DNA from: Lysinibacillus_B sp036662795
Lineage (GTDB): Bacteria; Bacillota; Bacilli; Bacillales_A; Planococcaceae
Direction: 5' to 3'
Assembly: GCF_036662795.1 (NCBI RefSeq)
Contig: NZ_JBAFWZ010000035.1
Coordinates: 1 to 28,077 of the forward strand
DNA: 28,077 bases
Shown: piece by piece, positions 7,952 to 16,939 of the stretch
How the letters are laid out: every line of letters starts with the position of its first letter
Numbering within the stretch: position 1 is the stretch's first letter
Program-made: the position numbers and the translations under genes
Notes under the pieces: model-generated
Databases searched by the model: none
Told to the model about the DNA's origin: nothing
The model's input: the letters and a program-made list of their open reading frames with translations, nothing else

Positions 7952-10683
7952 CACAAAAGAGCAAATTTATACTCAAAATGCTAGTCGTAATGATTTTGAT
8001 AATCGGGACTCCGGTAGCATTCTTTGTCTCCATTGGTGATAAGCCCTTTTTTGATAACTCAAAAGGAACGAAAAAAATTGCCATTGTGAATGAGGATGCA
8101 GGAGCGGAGACGATTGATTTTGGAAAAGAGATATCGCCCATTTTATCACAGGATTCGAAATACCAATGGCAAGTTGTTGGCCGTAGTGCAGCCGATAAGG
8201 GACTAGATAAGAAAGAATACGATGCGATTCTTTATATCCCCTCGAATTTTTCTGAAAATATTTTAACGTATGAGGAACAAAATCCGCTAAAGGCAGAATT
8301 CAAGTACATTGTGTCTGACAAGCTTAATACGGTGGACCGCGAAAAAGTACTGAGAGAAGTCGATAAAGCGAGCTTAAAGGTAAATGGTAAAATATCGATC
8401 CTTTATTGGAGCTATGTGTCTCAGGATTTAGAAAAGGTCAGGGAAGAATTCGATACTATCTTACAAAAAGAAGTAGAATTTTTGAATACAATTTCCGGAT
8501 ATTATCAACCAAATGTAGCAAGTATTACAGGTGAAATTGATAATCAAAAAAAGATGCTCGAAACTCTTCAGTCCTCATTAAAGAGTGGAGATGAATCGTT
8601 ATCAAATAATGTGAATAATGCCAAGGAATTTGAAAACGGCCTATCACAATTTGTAACTTATATTGATCAATATCAGGAATACCAACAATCTCAGCAGGGG
8701 CTCTTACAGCTCTTACAAAATGAGAATGTCACTGTTTTAGCTGAGTTTAAAAATAATCAGCAGCCACAGTTTATGGCGATGAAGGAGTACTTGAACAAAA
8801 GAAACGAAGATTTAAATAACAAAGTGACGCCTCTTCGCCAAAATTTAGTGGACAATGAAAAGTTAATCACGGCCTTCACAGATCATGAAGCCACGCAGCA
8901 GGCTGAAATCTGGGAGGTTTTAATAGAAGTAGAAGGAGAGCTAGTCGTTGAATATGAAACACAAGTAATCGGGTTAAAAAATCAATTACAGCAGCCTAGT
9001 TCAAAGCCGAGTACACCAAGCACAAGCACGGGGAACAATGCAGCCTCTAGTAACTTGAATATCCCTTCTCAAATGGCCGCGTTAGATAGTGAGCGAGAAA
9101 AACTACTGCTACTCGCGAACGATATTCATGCTTTAAAGGCAGAACTGTTTGCTACTACTGTAACAGCTGAGGAGGAACAGCAAAATATCGAGGCGGTTTT
9201 AACGGGTTTGACAGCTAAGATCTCAGAAATTGAAACGAGCATAGGTCAAATTCAAATAGAGGAAAAGAAACTAAAGGAGAGTTTCGTCCAGGCTCAGTCT
9301 AAAAATGTGAGCAATGTAGAAGAAAATAACCCTTCAGACATTGTCGAACAAATAATTTTAGAAGAAATAAAGATGAAAGAAAAGGCAATCCTCAGTCTAG
9401 AAAATATTAATGATAATAAAAAGAGTAGATTGCAAAAAATCTTTAGTCAGCCTGTATTAAATAAAGAGTCGGAAAAATTATTAGCGTATTATGAAACATT
9501 AGCCAAGTATGAATCTGTATTAAGAAACAGTTTTAGTTTAAATCCGGAATCAATCTCCTCTAATTTAAATAAGATTTTGGGTCTGAACGAGGAAGAACAG
9601 AAAATTATTGAAAATTTAAAAACTGGACTTCCGACAGCGCAAAATAATCTGACATCCTTACAGGATGAAATAAACGGTTTCTTTGTTGATCAGTTGAAAA
9701 ATCTTGAAACGAATAATGAGGCTGTCACGGAACAGTTAACGCAAATAGAAAATAGTGCAAACAACGTAATGGATCAGCTTAATGGACTGATAGCAGATGC
9801 ACCAATCCCATTAAACGGTGTACCGAATGGAGATATGCTTGTTACAAATCAAGCAAGTATTAGTGGTGAAATGCAAGTAATTAGTGAATCGATGGCAAGT
9901 ATTACGGAAAATCAAGCTCAAATGAAGACTGTTACAGAGGGACTTCATACAAAAGCACAAAATATTAATAAGGATACAAATCAGCTTAGCTATAAATGGC
10001 ATGAAAATGTAAAAACGACCGAATTGTATCGAAATGACCTGAAAGCGGTGCTTAATAATGCGTTTGTGGATGGTCAAAAAAATGGTCAAATTTATGAGCA
10101 CTTAGCAACGCCACTTGCTGCAAAAAGTCTCGATAAGTCTGTACAACAGGAGGATAAGCTACCACCTGTAATTATTTTAGTCATTGTGCTGATTAGTGGG
10201 CTGATGATTGGGTATTTCTGTTATTACTTTAAACAGGACAATGCTCTTGCTCGACTTGCTCTATTCATTTTATTAAATCTGATTGTCGGATTAATTATTA
10301 GCACCTACGGATTGGATATTTACCCGCTAGATGAAAAGAGTGCCGTTGAGTGGACAATTTTTACCGTGCTATTAATTACAACTGTCTCGTCGATTACTTT
10401 TGCGGGCTTCTCTATTGATAGTTTAGTAGGCTGGTTTATCGGCATGGGGGTAATTTTATTCTTTATTACGCCAATGCTTACGTTACTCGCACCTAATATT
10501 AATTATGAAGATCCGATTTCAAAGGTGTATTTGTCAATCCAATATGGAACGGATTCGTTAATCGTACAGGCGAGCCTTATCCTTGCAGGCATTATCGTGA
10601 TTTCAGCCTTAGTACCATTTCTAGTAAAACGTATGAATAAGGAGTCTGTTACAAAGGATGAAGAATCAATGTTGGAAGGGTAA
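7948..10683 (+). CDS. esaA: Type VII secretion membrane protein EsaA (YueB)
   Basis: The product has 911 residues, somewhat shorter than B. subtilis YueB (about 1076), which is also the phage SPP1 receptor. One transmembrane helix at about 8-28 is followed by a very long extracellular coiled-coil region rich in E, Q, N and K. A Ser/Thr/Pro-rich break lies near residues 349-369, and at least five membrane helices run from about 738 to 900. This YhgE/Pip-like arrangement gives a protein spanning the cell wall. It starts inside the last codons of essC and overlaps essA at its 3' end. The difference in length lies in the surface-exposed region, which varies in this family. Confidence 0.92.
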   Translation: MTQKSKFILKMLVVMILIIGTPVAFFVSIGDKPFFDNSKGTKKIAIVNEDAGAETIDFGKEISPILSQDSKYQWQVVGRSAADKGLDKKEYDAILYIPSNFSENILTYEEQNPLKAEFKYIVSDKLNTVDREKVLREVDKASLKVNGKISILYWSYVSQDLEKVREEFDTILQKEVEFLNTISGYYQPNVASITGEIDNQKKMLETLQSSLKSGDESLSNNVNNAKEFENGLSQFVTYIDQYQEYQQSQQGLLQLLQNENVTVLAEFKNNQQPQFMAMKEYLNKRNEDLNNKVTPLRQNLVDNEKLITAFTDHEATQQAEIWEVLIEVEGELVVEYETQVIGLKNQLQQPSSKPSTPSTSTGNNAASSNLNIPSQMAALDSEREKLLLLANDIHALKAELFATTVTAEEEQQNIEAVLTGLTAKISEIETSIGQIQIEEKKLKESFVQAQSKNVSNVEENNPSDIVEQIILEEIKMKEKAILSLENINDNKKSRLQKIFSQPVLNKESEKLLAYYETLAKYESVLRNSFSLNPESISSNLNKILGLNEEEQKIIENLKTGLPTAQNNLTSLQDEINGFFVDQLKNLETNNEAVTEQLTQIENSANNVMDQLNGLIADAPIPLNGVPNGDMLVTNQASISGEMQVISESMASITENQAQMKTVTEGLHTKAQNINKDTNQLSYKWHENVKTTELYRNDLKAVLNNAFVDGQKNGQIYEHLATPLAAKSLDKSVQQEDKLPPVIILVIVLISGLMIGYFCYYFKQDNALARLALFILLNLIVGLIISTYGLDIYPLDEKSAVEWTIFTVLLITTVSSITFAGFSIDSLVGWFIGMGVILFFITPMLTLLAPNINYEDPISKVYLSIQYGTDSLIVQASLILAGIIVISALVPFLVKRMNKESVTKDEESMLEG

Positions 10684-11170
10684 CCAGGTTGCTATGGTCA
10701 TCTTGTTATGTGTTTGGTTAACGCCGTTTCACACGGCGTTTGCAAATACAGAGTTTGATCGATTAGATCCAAACGAATATAAACAAAAGGAATTTGAGTC
10801 TAATACGGAATTAATCAACAATGATTCACTCTTACAAAGCAAAGAGAAAATATCGGAGGCTCAAAAGCTATTAACTTTTATACCAGATTATTATCCTCAA
10901 ACGGATTACCTCTTGGAGCAGCTCTTTACTGAAGGGGAAAAAGAACGAAAAACAGTGGGTATCGTATCTCAGCAGCTCAATCTGTTTTCAGAGGAATCCC
11001 AGGATATCCTTTTTGAAACAGGGGATCAAGCGGTACAAAATGAGGCGAATCATTCTAGTTTGAAGACTGTATATATCGGCTTTATTGTTGCATTACTGTT
11101 AATCGTTTTATTATTCATCCTTCCTCGAACGTTTAAAGGAAAAGACACAACGAGCGGAACGAACAAATAG
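10658..11170 (+). CDS. essA: Type VII secretion protein EssA (YueC)
   Basis: The product has 170 residues with an N-terminal hydrophobic signal segment ending near AFA (about residue 29), a soluble extracytoplasmic middle, and one C-terminal membrane helix at about 136-156 followed by a basic tail. This matches EssA/YueC in topology, in size (about 150 residues) and in its place after esaA. The start at 10658 lies within the end of esaA. An internal ATG at 10694 is possible but would remove the charged N-terminus of the signal segment. Confidence 0.85.
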   Translation: MKNQCWKGNQVAMVILLCVWLTPFHTAFANTEFDRLDPNEYKQKEFESNTELINNDSLLQSKEKISEAQKLLTFIPDYYPQTDYLLEQLFTEGEKERKTVGIVSQQLNLFSEESQDILFETGDQAVQNEANHSSLKTVYIGFIVALLLIVLLFILPRTFKGKDTTSGTNK

Positions 11171-11185
11171 AAAGGTGTGAGGAAG

Positions 11186-11461
11186 TTGACAACAGAGATC
11201 AAAATTCAATATGAACAAGTTGCACAGGCCTTAGAAAGTTTATATAAGTCTATTCAATCCATTGATCCAACCTTTCAAATAACGATAGGTGGAGACAATA
11301 GGTTAGAGGTTGTCACGAAGCTGAATGAATTAAATATTAAACTGCAAAAAGCGAACACATTGTATAAGGAAATATTAACGTTAAACGAAGAGCTTACAGG
11401 GCAATCCGTAGAGTATATGAAGGAAACCGATAAACAACTTTCTACGGCGATTGCCCAGTAA
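11186..11461 (+). CDS. DUF5344 (YwqI-like) helical partner of the LXG toxin
   Basis: The product has 91 residues starting at TTG 11186 (MTTEIKIQYEQ), with AAAGGTG at 11171-11177 eight bases upstream. A GTG at 11177 overlaps that ribosome site and is less likely. The protein is all-helical, and the pattern and length fit DUF5344/YwqI. In B. subtilis, ywqI lies directly before the LXG toxin gene, as here (17 bases). Its probable role is as chaperone or co-secreted partner of the LXG domain. It lies 15 bases after essA and is probably part of the long type VII operon. A broken copy occurs at 455-533 on the other strand. Confidence 0.75.
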   Translation: MTTEIKIQYEQVAQALESLYKSIQSIDPTFQITIGGDNRLEVVTKLNELNIKLQKANTLYKEILTLNEELTGQSVEYMKETDKQLSTAIAQ

Positions 11462-11478
11462 CAGGGGGTGTAGTATTT

Positions 11479-13422
11479 TTGATGAAAGTGCTTGATGTCG
11501 ATGCATTCGAAATCGGAATGGATGAAACGAATAAAAAAATCAACACATTGTCGGATCAAATGAAGCAGGTCGAGGGAGCAATCGATCAACTCATTGGGTT
11601 GTCAGATGCCTTTAAAGGGGAAGGGCCTCAAGCGATCTTAACGTTCTATGAACAATATCATAAACCGCTATTAAGTACGTATCATACTTTTAATGCGGAT
11701 TATCAGCTGACAATCGAAAATATGCGCAAGGCGTTATTGGATTTAGAGCCCGCTCGTGACGGCTACATCCGGCAAAGCTTTTTAGAAGGCGACCTACACC
11801 AAGGAATCCTTCACGCAAAAAACATAACAATCGCGTTAACGGGCGAGGCCAATGACATAATGCAGACGGTTTCGGATATTGTCGCCCTGCCACCCTTACG
11901 AGAGGATGGCGTCGTTCGGGCGTGTGATGAGGCCATGAAATTCAAGGATGAAACGATCGAAAAACTCGTGAGGTTTGATACCCTACAAACACAAGCAGTC
12001 GTGCCTGTGAATGGCATCCTCCAATCGATTACGGAGCAAATTCAGTTTATGGAGGATATCTTCATTAAAGGTGATATAAACGCCAATGGGCAGACCAATG
12101 CTGCCGAGGGCATGTCCTGTGACCGTGATGCCTCAACAGACATTAAAGAGGATAAGGCATGGTATGAAGTGGTAGGGGATGTTATAATCGGAATATTTGA
12201 AGGAATTGCAAAAGCCATCTTCGATATTTTTAAAGGCTTATTCGACCTATTAAAAGCACTCCTCACCGATCCGATTGGATTTTTAATAGGTATCGGAACA
12301 GCCATTTTCAATCCAATCGACACGTTCAACGCAGTGTGGGGCGCCATCGAAGCCGCATGGGAACGAGATGTAATCAATGGCGATGCACGCAGTCGGGCAG
12401 CCTTCTTCTCCTACGCGATTGTATCCGTTGTAGGACTAAAAGGCGTCGACAAGCTCGGGAAAGCGGGGAAACTCGGCAAGGCAGGCTCCAAGGTTGATGA
12501 TATTCCCTACAATACGATGCAGACGGGTAAGCTAAAAGACTTTGTTAAGACCAATGTCTACGCTAATATGAAGCAGAAAGCACAGCGGTTGGAAGACCTT
12601 TGGAAGAGCAATTTCGGTAAAGAGGCCATCGCCAAAACCATTCAGGCTGTGAGCAATTCAGCGGTCATCACCAAGGCGCGGAACGTTCTTGATCCAGAAA
12701 ACATCAAGGCAGTTGCTGCTAAAACTTACGACGATGTCATTAAGGGACCAATTACAAAAACGAAGACTTGGGCGAACGAAAGGCTCAACAAAATCCTCGA
12801 TACACCTATTGGGAATACGGCATTCGCAACAAACGGACCAATAGGATCTACTACAGTACGCGACGTTGTTGAACAAGCAAAAGACAGCTTTTCTCATACA
12901 ATCAAGGTGGATAGTAAGGGTAATACCAGTAAAGTTAATTTAAAAAATATAGATGATTTTGCTAATGGAACGAAAACTTTTGATGATGTAATTAATGACT
13001 ATGTACAGTTGTACTATGAGAAAATTTCATCAAATACAACATGGTCATGGAATAAATCTTTTCCGGGTGCAGATAATTTAACTGCTCGTCAAAAAAGAAT
13101 GATTAAAGAAAAAGCAGTGGCTGATGGTTTGATTCCTGATGTGAAGGTTACAAAAGCAGATGGAATGAGATATGGATATGCAGATTTTAAGAATGCTGGG
13201 CTTGTTGTTGAGACTAAGCAGTTACCAGAAAGTTTATGGTTACTTCCAGACGAAGAGCAATTTAAATGGCTTGATAATTCAATTGGTGGTCGACCGGAAG
13301 GTATGACCTGGCATCACACGGAAATACCGGGTAAGATGGAATTGGTGCCTTTTGGAATACACAATATTACCATTCACAATGGGGGAAGGTCACCTGGTAT
13401 GTGGGCAGATGCTCCTAGATAA
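11479..13422 (+). CDS. Full-length LXG toxin with C-terminal WHH (HNH/EndoVII-type) nuclease
   Basis: The product has 647 residues. The LXG domain covers about 1-200. A strongly hydrophobic, glycine-rich helical segment follows at about 230-297. The linker begins at N-G-D-A-R-S-R-A (about residue 300) and ends near QAKDSFS, and the tip makes up the last 170 or so residues. The tip contains GMTWHH with W611-H612-H613, then GKMELVPFGIHN and HNGG, the signature of WHH-type nucleases of the HNH/EndoVII superfamily. It would be exported by the adjacent system and cleave nucleic acid in competitors. The start is TTG 11479 (8 bases after AGGGGGTG) or ATG 11482. It is the only copy in this window with both an LXG head and an intact tip; its linker is repeated in three downstream cassettes. 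Confidence 0.92.
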   Translation: MMKVLDVDAFEIGMDETNKKINTLSDQMKQVEGAIDQLIGLSDAFKGEGPQAILTFYEQYHKPLLSTYHTFNADYQLTIENMRKALLDLEPARDGYIRQSFLEGDLHQGILHAKNITIALTGEANDIMQTVSDIVALPPLREDGVVRACDEAMKFKDETIEKLVRFDTLQTQAVVPVNGILQSITEQIQFMEDIFIKGDINANGQTNAAEGMSCDRDASTDIKEDKAWYEVVGDVIIGIFEGIAKAIFDIFKGLFDLLKALLTDPIGFLIGIGTAIFNPIDTFNAVWGAIEAAWERDVINGDARSRAAFFSYAIVSVVGLKGVDKLGKAGKLGKAGSKVDDIPYNTMQTGKLKDFVKTNVYANMKQKAQRLEDLWKSNFGKEAIAKTIQAVSNSAVITKARNVLDPENIKAVAAKTYDDVIKGPITKTKTWANERLNKILDTPIGNTAFATNGPIGSTTVRDVVEQAKDSFSHTIKVDSKGNTSKVNLKNIDDFANGTKTFDDVINDYVQLYYEKISSNTTWSWNKSFPGADNLTARQKRMIKEKAVADGLIPDVKVTKADGMRYGYADFKNAGLVVETKQLPESLWLLPDEEQFKWLDNSIGGRPEGMTWHHTEIPGKMELVPFGIHNITIHNGGRSPGMWADAPR

Positions 13423-13447
13423 TTAAAATAAAGGAAGGAGTAATTGT

Positions 13448-13918
13448 ATGAAGATAAAACAAGAGACTATTGTAAAACCATTACCTTCTGAAGAATTGAT
13501 TAAGAAACATGAAAAGTTTTGGAGACTAAGGTTACCGGAGTCTTTCTTGAATTTTATTAAAATATATAACGGTGCAGAAGTGGAAGATGCTACCTTTGAA
13601 TGTAACAGTCGTAGTTATGCGATTGAAAGGTTTTTATGTATGTTGGACGACATTGAAAATAACCCTAAAGGAATCTATGATATTGATGTCGTATTTTCAC
13701 AAATAGGGGAGAGGTTAACTGATAATGAAGATTTACTAGGTGCAGAAGTGTTGCCGATAGCTGCTGTATTCGCAGGTGATTTTGTTTGTTTGGATTTTAG
13801 ATATAATAAAGAGAATCCTGCTGTGTGTGTCTGGTCTCATGAGGAATCAGGTGAGTTTGAACCAGTATTTTATAGGATCACAGATAAATTTACTGAGTTT
13901 TTAGAGATACTAAAATAA
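13448..13918 (+). CDS. SUKH-family (SMI1/KNR4) immunity protein for the WHH toxin
   Basis: The product has 156 residues. The pattern LP..FL.FIKIYNGAEV near the N-terminus, then FAGDFVCLDFR and VCVWSHEES, then a C-terminal FTEFLE, is that of SMI1/KNR4 (SUKH) proteins, widely used as immunity proteins in polymorphic toxin systems. It begins 25 bases after the toxin stop with AAGGAAGGAG ahead of the ATG. The partner at 18367-18840 is clearly homologous. It should bind and block the nuclease tip in the producing cell. A stem-loop terminator (13961-14000) follows 42 bases after the stop. Confidence 0.88.
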   Translation: MKIKQETIVKPLPSEELIKKHEKFWRLRLPESFLNFIKIYNGAEVEDATFECNSRSYAIERFLCMLDDIENNPKGIYDIDVVFSQIGERLTDNEDLLGAEVLPIAAVFAGDFVCLDFRYNKENPAVCVWSHEESGEFEPVFYRITDKFTEFLEILK

Positions 13919-13960
13919 AAATTAATTAAAAAGATATTAATTTGAGGTGTATTTAACTTA

Positions 13961-14000
13961 AAGCACTTGATTGCCTTTGTAGGAATCAGGTGCTTTTTTT
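13961..14000 (+). terminator. Repeat R1: cassette-boundary terminator
   Basis: AAGCACTTGATT (13961-13972) pairs with AATCAGGTGCTT (13984-13995) over an 11-base loop, then the T run reaches 14000. The next base begins the conserved toxin linker (CAACGGCGATGCAC). The same element recurs at 15840, 17450 and 18932. Confidence 0.88.
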
Positions 14001-15153
14001 CAACGGCGATGCACGTAGTCGGGCATCCTTCTTCTCCTATGCAGTCGTCTCTGTTGTCGGGCTAAAAGGCGTCGACAAGCTCGGGAAAGCGGGGAAACTC
14101 GGCAAGGCAGGCTCCAAGGTTGATGATATTCCCTACAATACGATGCAGACGGGTAAGCTAAAAGACTTTGTTAAGACCAATGTCTACGCTAATATGAAGC
14201 AGAAAGCACAGCGGTTGGAAGACCTTTGGAAGAGCAATTTCGGTAAAGAGGCCATCGCCAAAACCATTCAGGCTGTGAGCAATTCAGCGGTCATCACCAA
14301 GGCACGGAACGTTCTTGATCCAGAAAACATCAAGGCAGTTGCTGCTAAAACCTACGACGATGTCATTAAGGCACCAATTGCAAAAACGAAGACTTGGGCG
14401 AACGAAAGGCTCAACCAACTCCTCGATGCACCGATTGGGAATACGGCATTCGCAACACACGGCCCCACAGCACCAACTACAATACGCGACGTTGTTGAGC
14501 AAGCAAAAGACAGCTTTTCTCAGATTAAGGTGGATGGGGATGGTAAGGGTACGGGTAATGTTCACAAATCAGAAATCGATGAAGTAATAAAGAATGATTA
14601 CGATATAGATGGAAATATAATTAATAGATCCATTGTTCCTAAAGGTTATGAAAGTGTTGAAGACTTTTTGAAAGTTGTAGATGATTCAACTATTAAGGAA
14701 TATGGTTATGATAGTATTGAAGAATTTAAAGCTGTAGTAGGGCATGTAGATGAATACTTAAATGCTTCACCAAAGAATAATATTGTTAATAAAGGATTAG
14801 CGGGAGGAGAACATGTGAAAGGCGTAGATTATGATGTATTAGGCTTTCCGATTTTTAAAGGTGACGATGTTAAGTTTACACATAAATTAGATGAAAATTT
14901 ATTTATTGCTACTGATGAAAAGCAGTTTAAAGAATGTACAAAGAATTTGAAAGAAGCGATAAAGCAAGGTGAAATACCACAGGGGATTTTTACCCCAAAA
15001 CAATTAAAGATGATAGAGTTAGAATTGCCACGAATAGATGGTTTAACATGGCATCATCATCAAGTACCTGGAAAAATGCAACTAGTTATTTCTGATAAAC
15101 ATAGTGTAAATCACCTAGGTGGTAACAAATTATGGGGAGGCGGAATTAGATGA
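13990..15153 (+). CDS. Orphan toxin cassette 2: linker plus WHH-type nuclease tip, no LXG head
   Basis: The open frame begins with a GTG lying inside the terminator stem, which is not a credible start. The toxin-homologous sequence begins at about 14001 with NGDARSRASFFSY. The linker to about 14535 is nearly identical to that of the full toxin; bases 14062-14303 match 12436-12677 with no difference I can see. The tip is new: it ends GLTWHHHQVPGKMQLV, with W354-H355-H356 counted from the GTG, then a second histidine and a GG..WGGG end, again an HNH/EndoVII WHH-type nuclease. The reading frame is intact, so joining it in-register to the LXG head would give a complete toxin. It overlaps its immunity gene by ATGA. 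Confidence 0.85.
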   Translation: MLFFNGDARSRASFFSYAVVSVVGLKGVDKLGKAGKLGKAGSKVDDIPYNTMQTGKLKDFVKTNVYANMKQKAQRLEDLWKSNFGKEAIAKTIQAVSNSAVITKARNVLDPENIKAVAAKTYDDVIKAPIAKTKTWANERLNQLLDAPIGNTAFATHGPTAPTTIRDVVEQAKDSFSQIKVDGDGKGTGNVHKSEIDEVIKNDYDIDGNIINRSIVPKGYESVEDFLKVVDDSTIKEYGYDSIEEFKAVVGHVDEYLNASPKNNIVNKGLAGGEHVKGVDYDVLGFPIFKGDDVKFTHKLDENLFIATDEKQFKECTKNLKEAIKQGEIPQGIFTPKQLKMIELELPRIDGLTWHHHQVPGKMQLVISDKHSVNHLGGNKLWGGGIR

Positions 15154-15641
15154 GAAACGATTTAACATGGCCAGTACCAGATGGAACAGTTTCAGCGGAA
15201 TATATTATTGGAGTGGGGAAACAGATGGGTTATATATTTCCAAGTGATTATGTAGAATGTGCTGTCCACAATAATGGTTCTGCAGTATTACCGTATAATT
15301 TTGAAGTGAATGAAACAACAAGAGTGTTTGGGACATTACTTTCTTATGATGAAGATAGTAGTGAAAATATTGTTAAAGTATATCGCGACTATGTTTCCTC
15401 TTTACCTAAAGGACTTGTACCATTTGGGTTTGATCCAGCAGGAAACTTAATATGCTTTGATTATAAAGATAATGACGATAATCCCATTGTAGTTTTTTGG
15501 GAACATGAGAATGCTTGGGAAAAAGGAAAGTTAATTCAAGAAGAAGGGCTAACAGAAGAGCAAGCAGAAGAGCGAGCTAGAGAAAATGTATTTTACGTTG
15601 CAGCAACATTTACAGAATTTCTTGATAAATTACATGACTAA
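15150..15641 (+). CDS. SUKH-family immunity protein of cassette 2
   Basis: The product has 163 residues. YIFPSDYVECAVHNNGS near the N-terminus, then LVPFGFDPAGNLICFDY, then IVVFWEHE and a final FTEFLDKL give the SMI1/KNR4 pattern. The ATG overlaps the TGA of the preceding nuclease (ATGA), so the two are translationally coupled. It is only distantly like the immunity protein at 13448, as expected if each matches its own toxin tip. A Glu-rich insert (QEEGLTEEQAEERA) near residues 128-141 is unusual. I see no promoter of its own. Confidence 0.85.
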   Translation: MRNDLTWPVPDGTVSAEYIIGVGKQMGYIFPSDYVECAVHNNGSAVLPYNFEVNETTRVFGTLLSYDEDSSENIVKVYRDYVSSLPKGLVPFGFDPAGNLICFDYKDNDDNPIVVFWEHENAWEKGKLIQEEGLTEEQAEERARENVFYVAATFTEFLDKLHD

Positions 15642-15827
15642 GGTTTTAATTTAAATCATTTGCTTAAGGAGTTTGTATCCCTATAGAGTTAAATTACAAT
15701 ATTCTGTAATGAAAATAATTTTTATAAATAAAAGCACTATAAGCTTACTAAGTAATAGTTTAAGATTATATTCCAAAAACTCACAGAATGTTATTTGGTA
15801 TTAGGACAGTAATATTAATATTTAATA

Positions 15828-16919
15828 TTGTTAAATATTAAGCACTTGATTACCTTTGTAGGAATCAAGTGCTTTTTAAACGGTGATGCAAGTAGTACGG
15901 ATTCCTTCTTCTCCTATGTAATCGTTTCCGTTGTGGGGCTAAAAGGTATAGACAAAGTCGCCAAGGTCGATAAACTCGGCAAGGCAGGCTCCAGTATTCC
16001 GTACAATTCGATGAAGACGGATAAGCTCAAAGACACTGTTAAGAACAATGTCTACGCTAATATGAAGCAGAAAGCACAGCAGTTGGAAGACCTTTGGAAG
16101 AGCAATTTCGGTAAAGAGGCCATCGCCAAAACCATTCAGGCTGTGAGCAATTCAGCGGTCATCACCAAGGCGCGGAACGTTCTTGATCCAGAAAACATCA
16201 AGGCAGTTGCTGCTAAAACTTACGACGATGTCATTAAGGGACCAATTACAAAAACGAAGACTTGGGCGAACGAAAGGCTCAACAAAATCCTCGATACACC
16301 GATTGGGAATACGGCATTCGCAACACACGGCCCCACAGCACCAACTACAATACGCGACGTTATTGAACAAGCAAAAGACAGCTTTTCTCAAATCAAGGTG
16401 GATGGTAAGGGTACGGGTACGGATATTGCTAAAGTAAGTGGCGCTAAAACATTAGTGGACAAAGGGCAACAGTTTACAAACGGTAGAAAGAATAAGTTAA
16501 AGCCTGATATTAGATACAAAACTGGAGAGTACGATTATTTTTATGAAACAGATAATTTAGGTAGGATTGCTAAATTTGAAACAGAAAATTTACAATTAAC
16601 AGCGAGAACAGATAGATTGTCACACAGCAGAAATACACCAGGGAAAGTAAAAGATCAGGATCATGCGGGGCATTTGGCAGGTGATCGATTTGGGGGCTCA
16701 CCTAAAATTGATAATTTAGTTTCGCAATTATCTGATGTGAATTTGAAGCAATATAAGAAAATTGAAGAAGAATGGGCAGCAGCTTTAAAAGAGACACCTC
16801 CAAAAAAAGTAACAGTTGATGTTGAAATCATTTATTCAGGGGATAATGTGCGCCCAGACAAGTTTAAGGTTAGATATACTATTGATGGTATATCTGAATC
16901 TGTAGATATTAAAAATTAA
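15828..16919 (+). CDS. Orphan toxin cassette 3: linker plus DNA/RNA non-specific endonuclease tip
   Basis: The frame reads through the terminator from a TTG at 15828, so this is not a real start; toxin homology begins at about 15880 (NGDASSTDSFFSY). The first part of the linker diverges from the other copies and is shorter, while 16082-16300 is identical to the full toxin. The tip of about 160 residues carries QDHAGHLAGDRFGGSPKIDN (the DHAGH begins near residue 278), the active-site region of the Endonuclea_NS_2 type seen in LXG toxins such as B. subtilis YeeF. The frame is intact but has no LXG head or usable start. A YezG-type immunity gene follows after 20 bases. Confidence 0.85.
   Translation: MLNIKHLITFVGIKCFLNGDASSTDSFFSYVIVSVVGLKGIDKVAKVDKLGKAGSSIPYNSMKTDKLKDTVKNNVYANMKQKAQQLEDLWKSNFGKEAIAKTIQAVSNSAVITKARNVLDPENIKAVAAKTYDDVIKGPITKTKTWANERLNKILDTPIGNTAFATHGPTAPTTIRDVIEQAKDSFSQIKVDGKGTGTDIAKVSGAKTLVDKGQQFTNGRKNKLKPDIRYKTGEYDYFYETDNLGRIAKFETENLQLTARTDRLSHSRNTPGKVKDQDHAGHLAGDRFGGSPKIDNLVSQLSDVNLKQYKKIEEEWAAALKETPPKKVTVDVEIIYSGDNVRPDKFKVRYTIDGISESVDIKN
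15840..15877 (+). terminator. Repeat R2: cassette-boundary terminator
   Basis: AAGCACTTGATT (15840-15851) pairs with AATCAAGTGCTT (15863-15874), followed by a shortened T run. Compensating G-to-A and C-T pairing relative to R1 keeps the stem perfect, which supports selection for the hairpin. It lies about 200 bases after the immunity gene stop. The AT-rich interval between (15642-15839) shows no gene. Confidence 0.85.
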
Positions 16920-16939
16920 TTAGAGGAGTGAAAAATAGT

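Noticed and set aside
13990..13992. GTG in terminator R1 as a real start codon for cassette 2
   Set aside because: It is in frame only because R1 has seven T residues. The equivalent GTG is out of frame after R3 and R4 and meets a stop after R2, and there is no strong ribosome site.
14284..14587. Overlapping frames on both strands within the linker, repeated at 12658-12897 and 16152-16437
   Set aside because: They recur only because the linker is duplicated. They have no ribosome sites and resemble no family, so they are shadows of the toxin frame.
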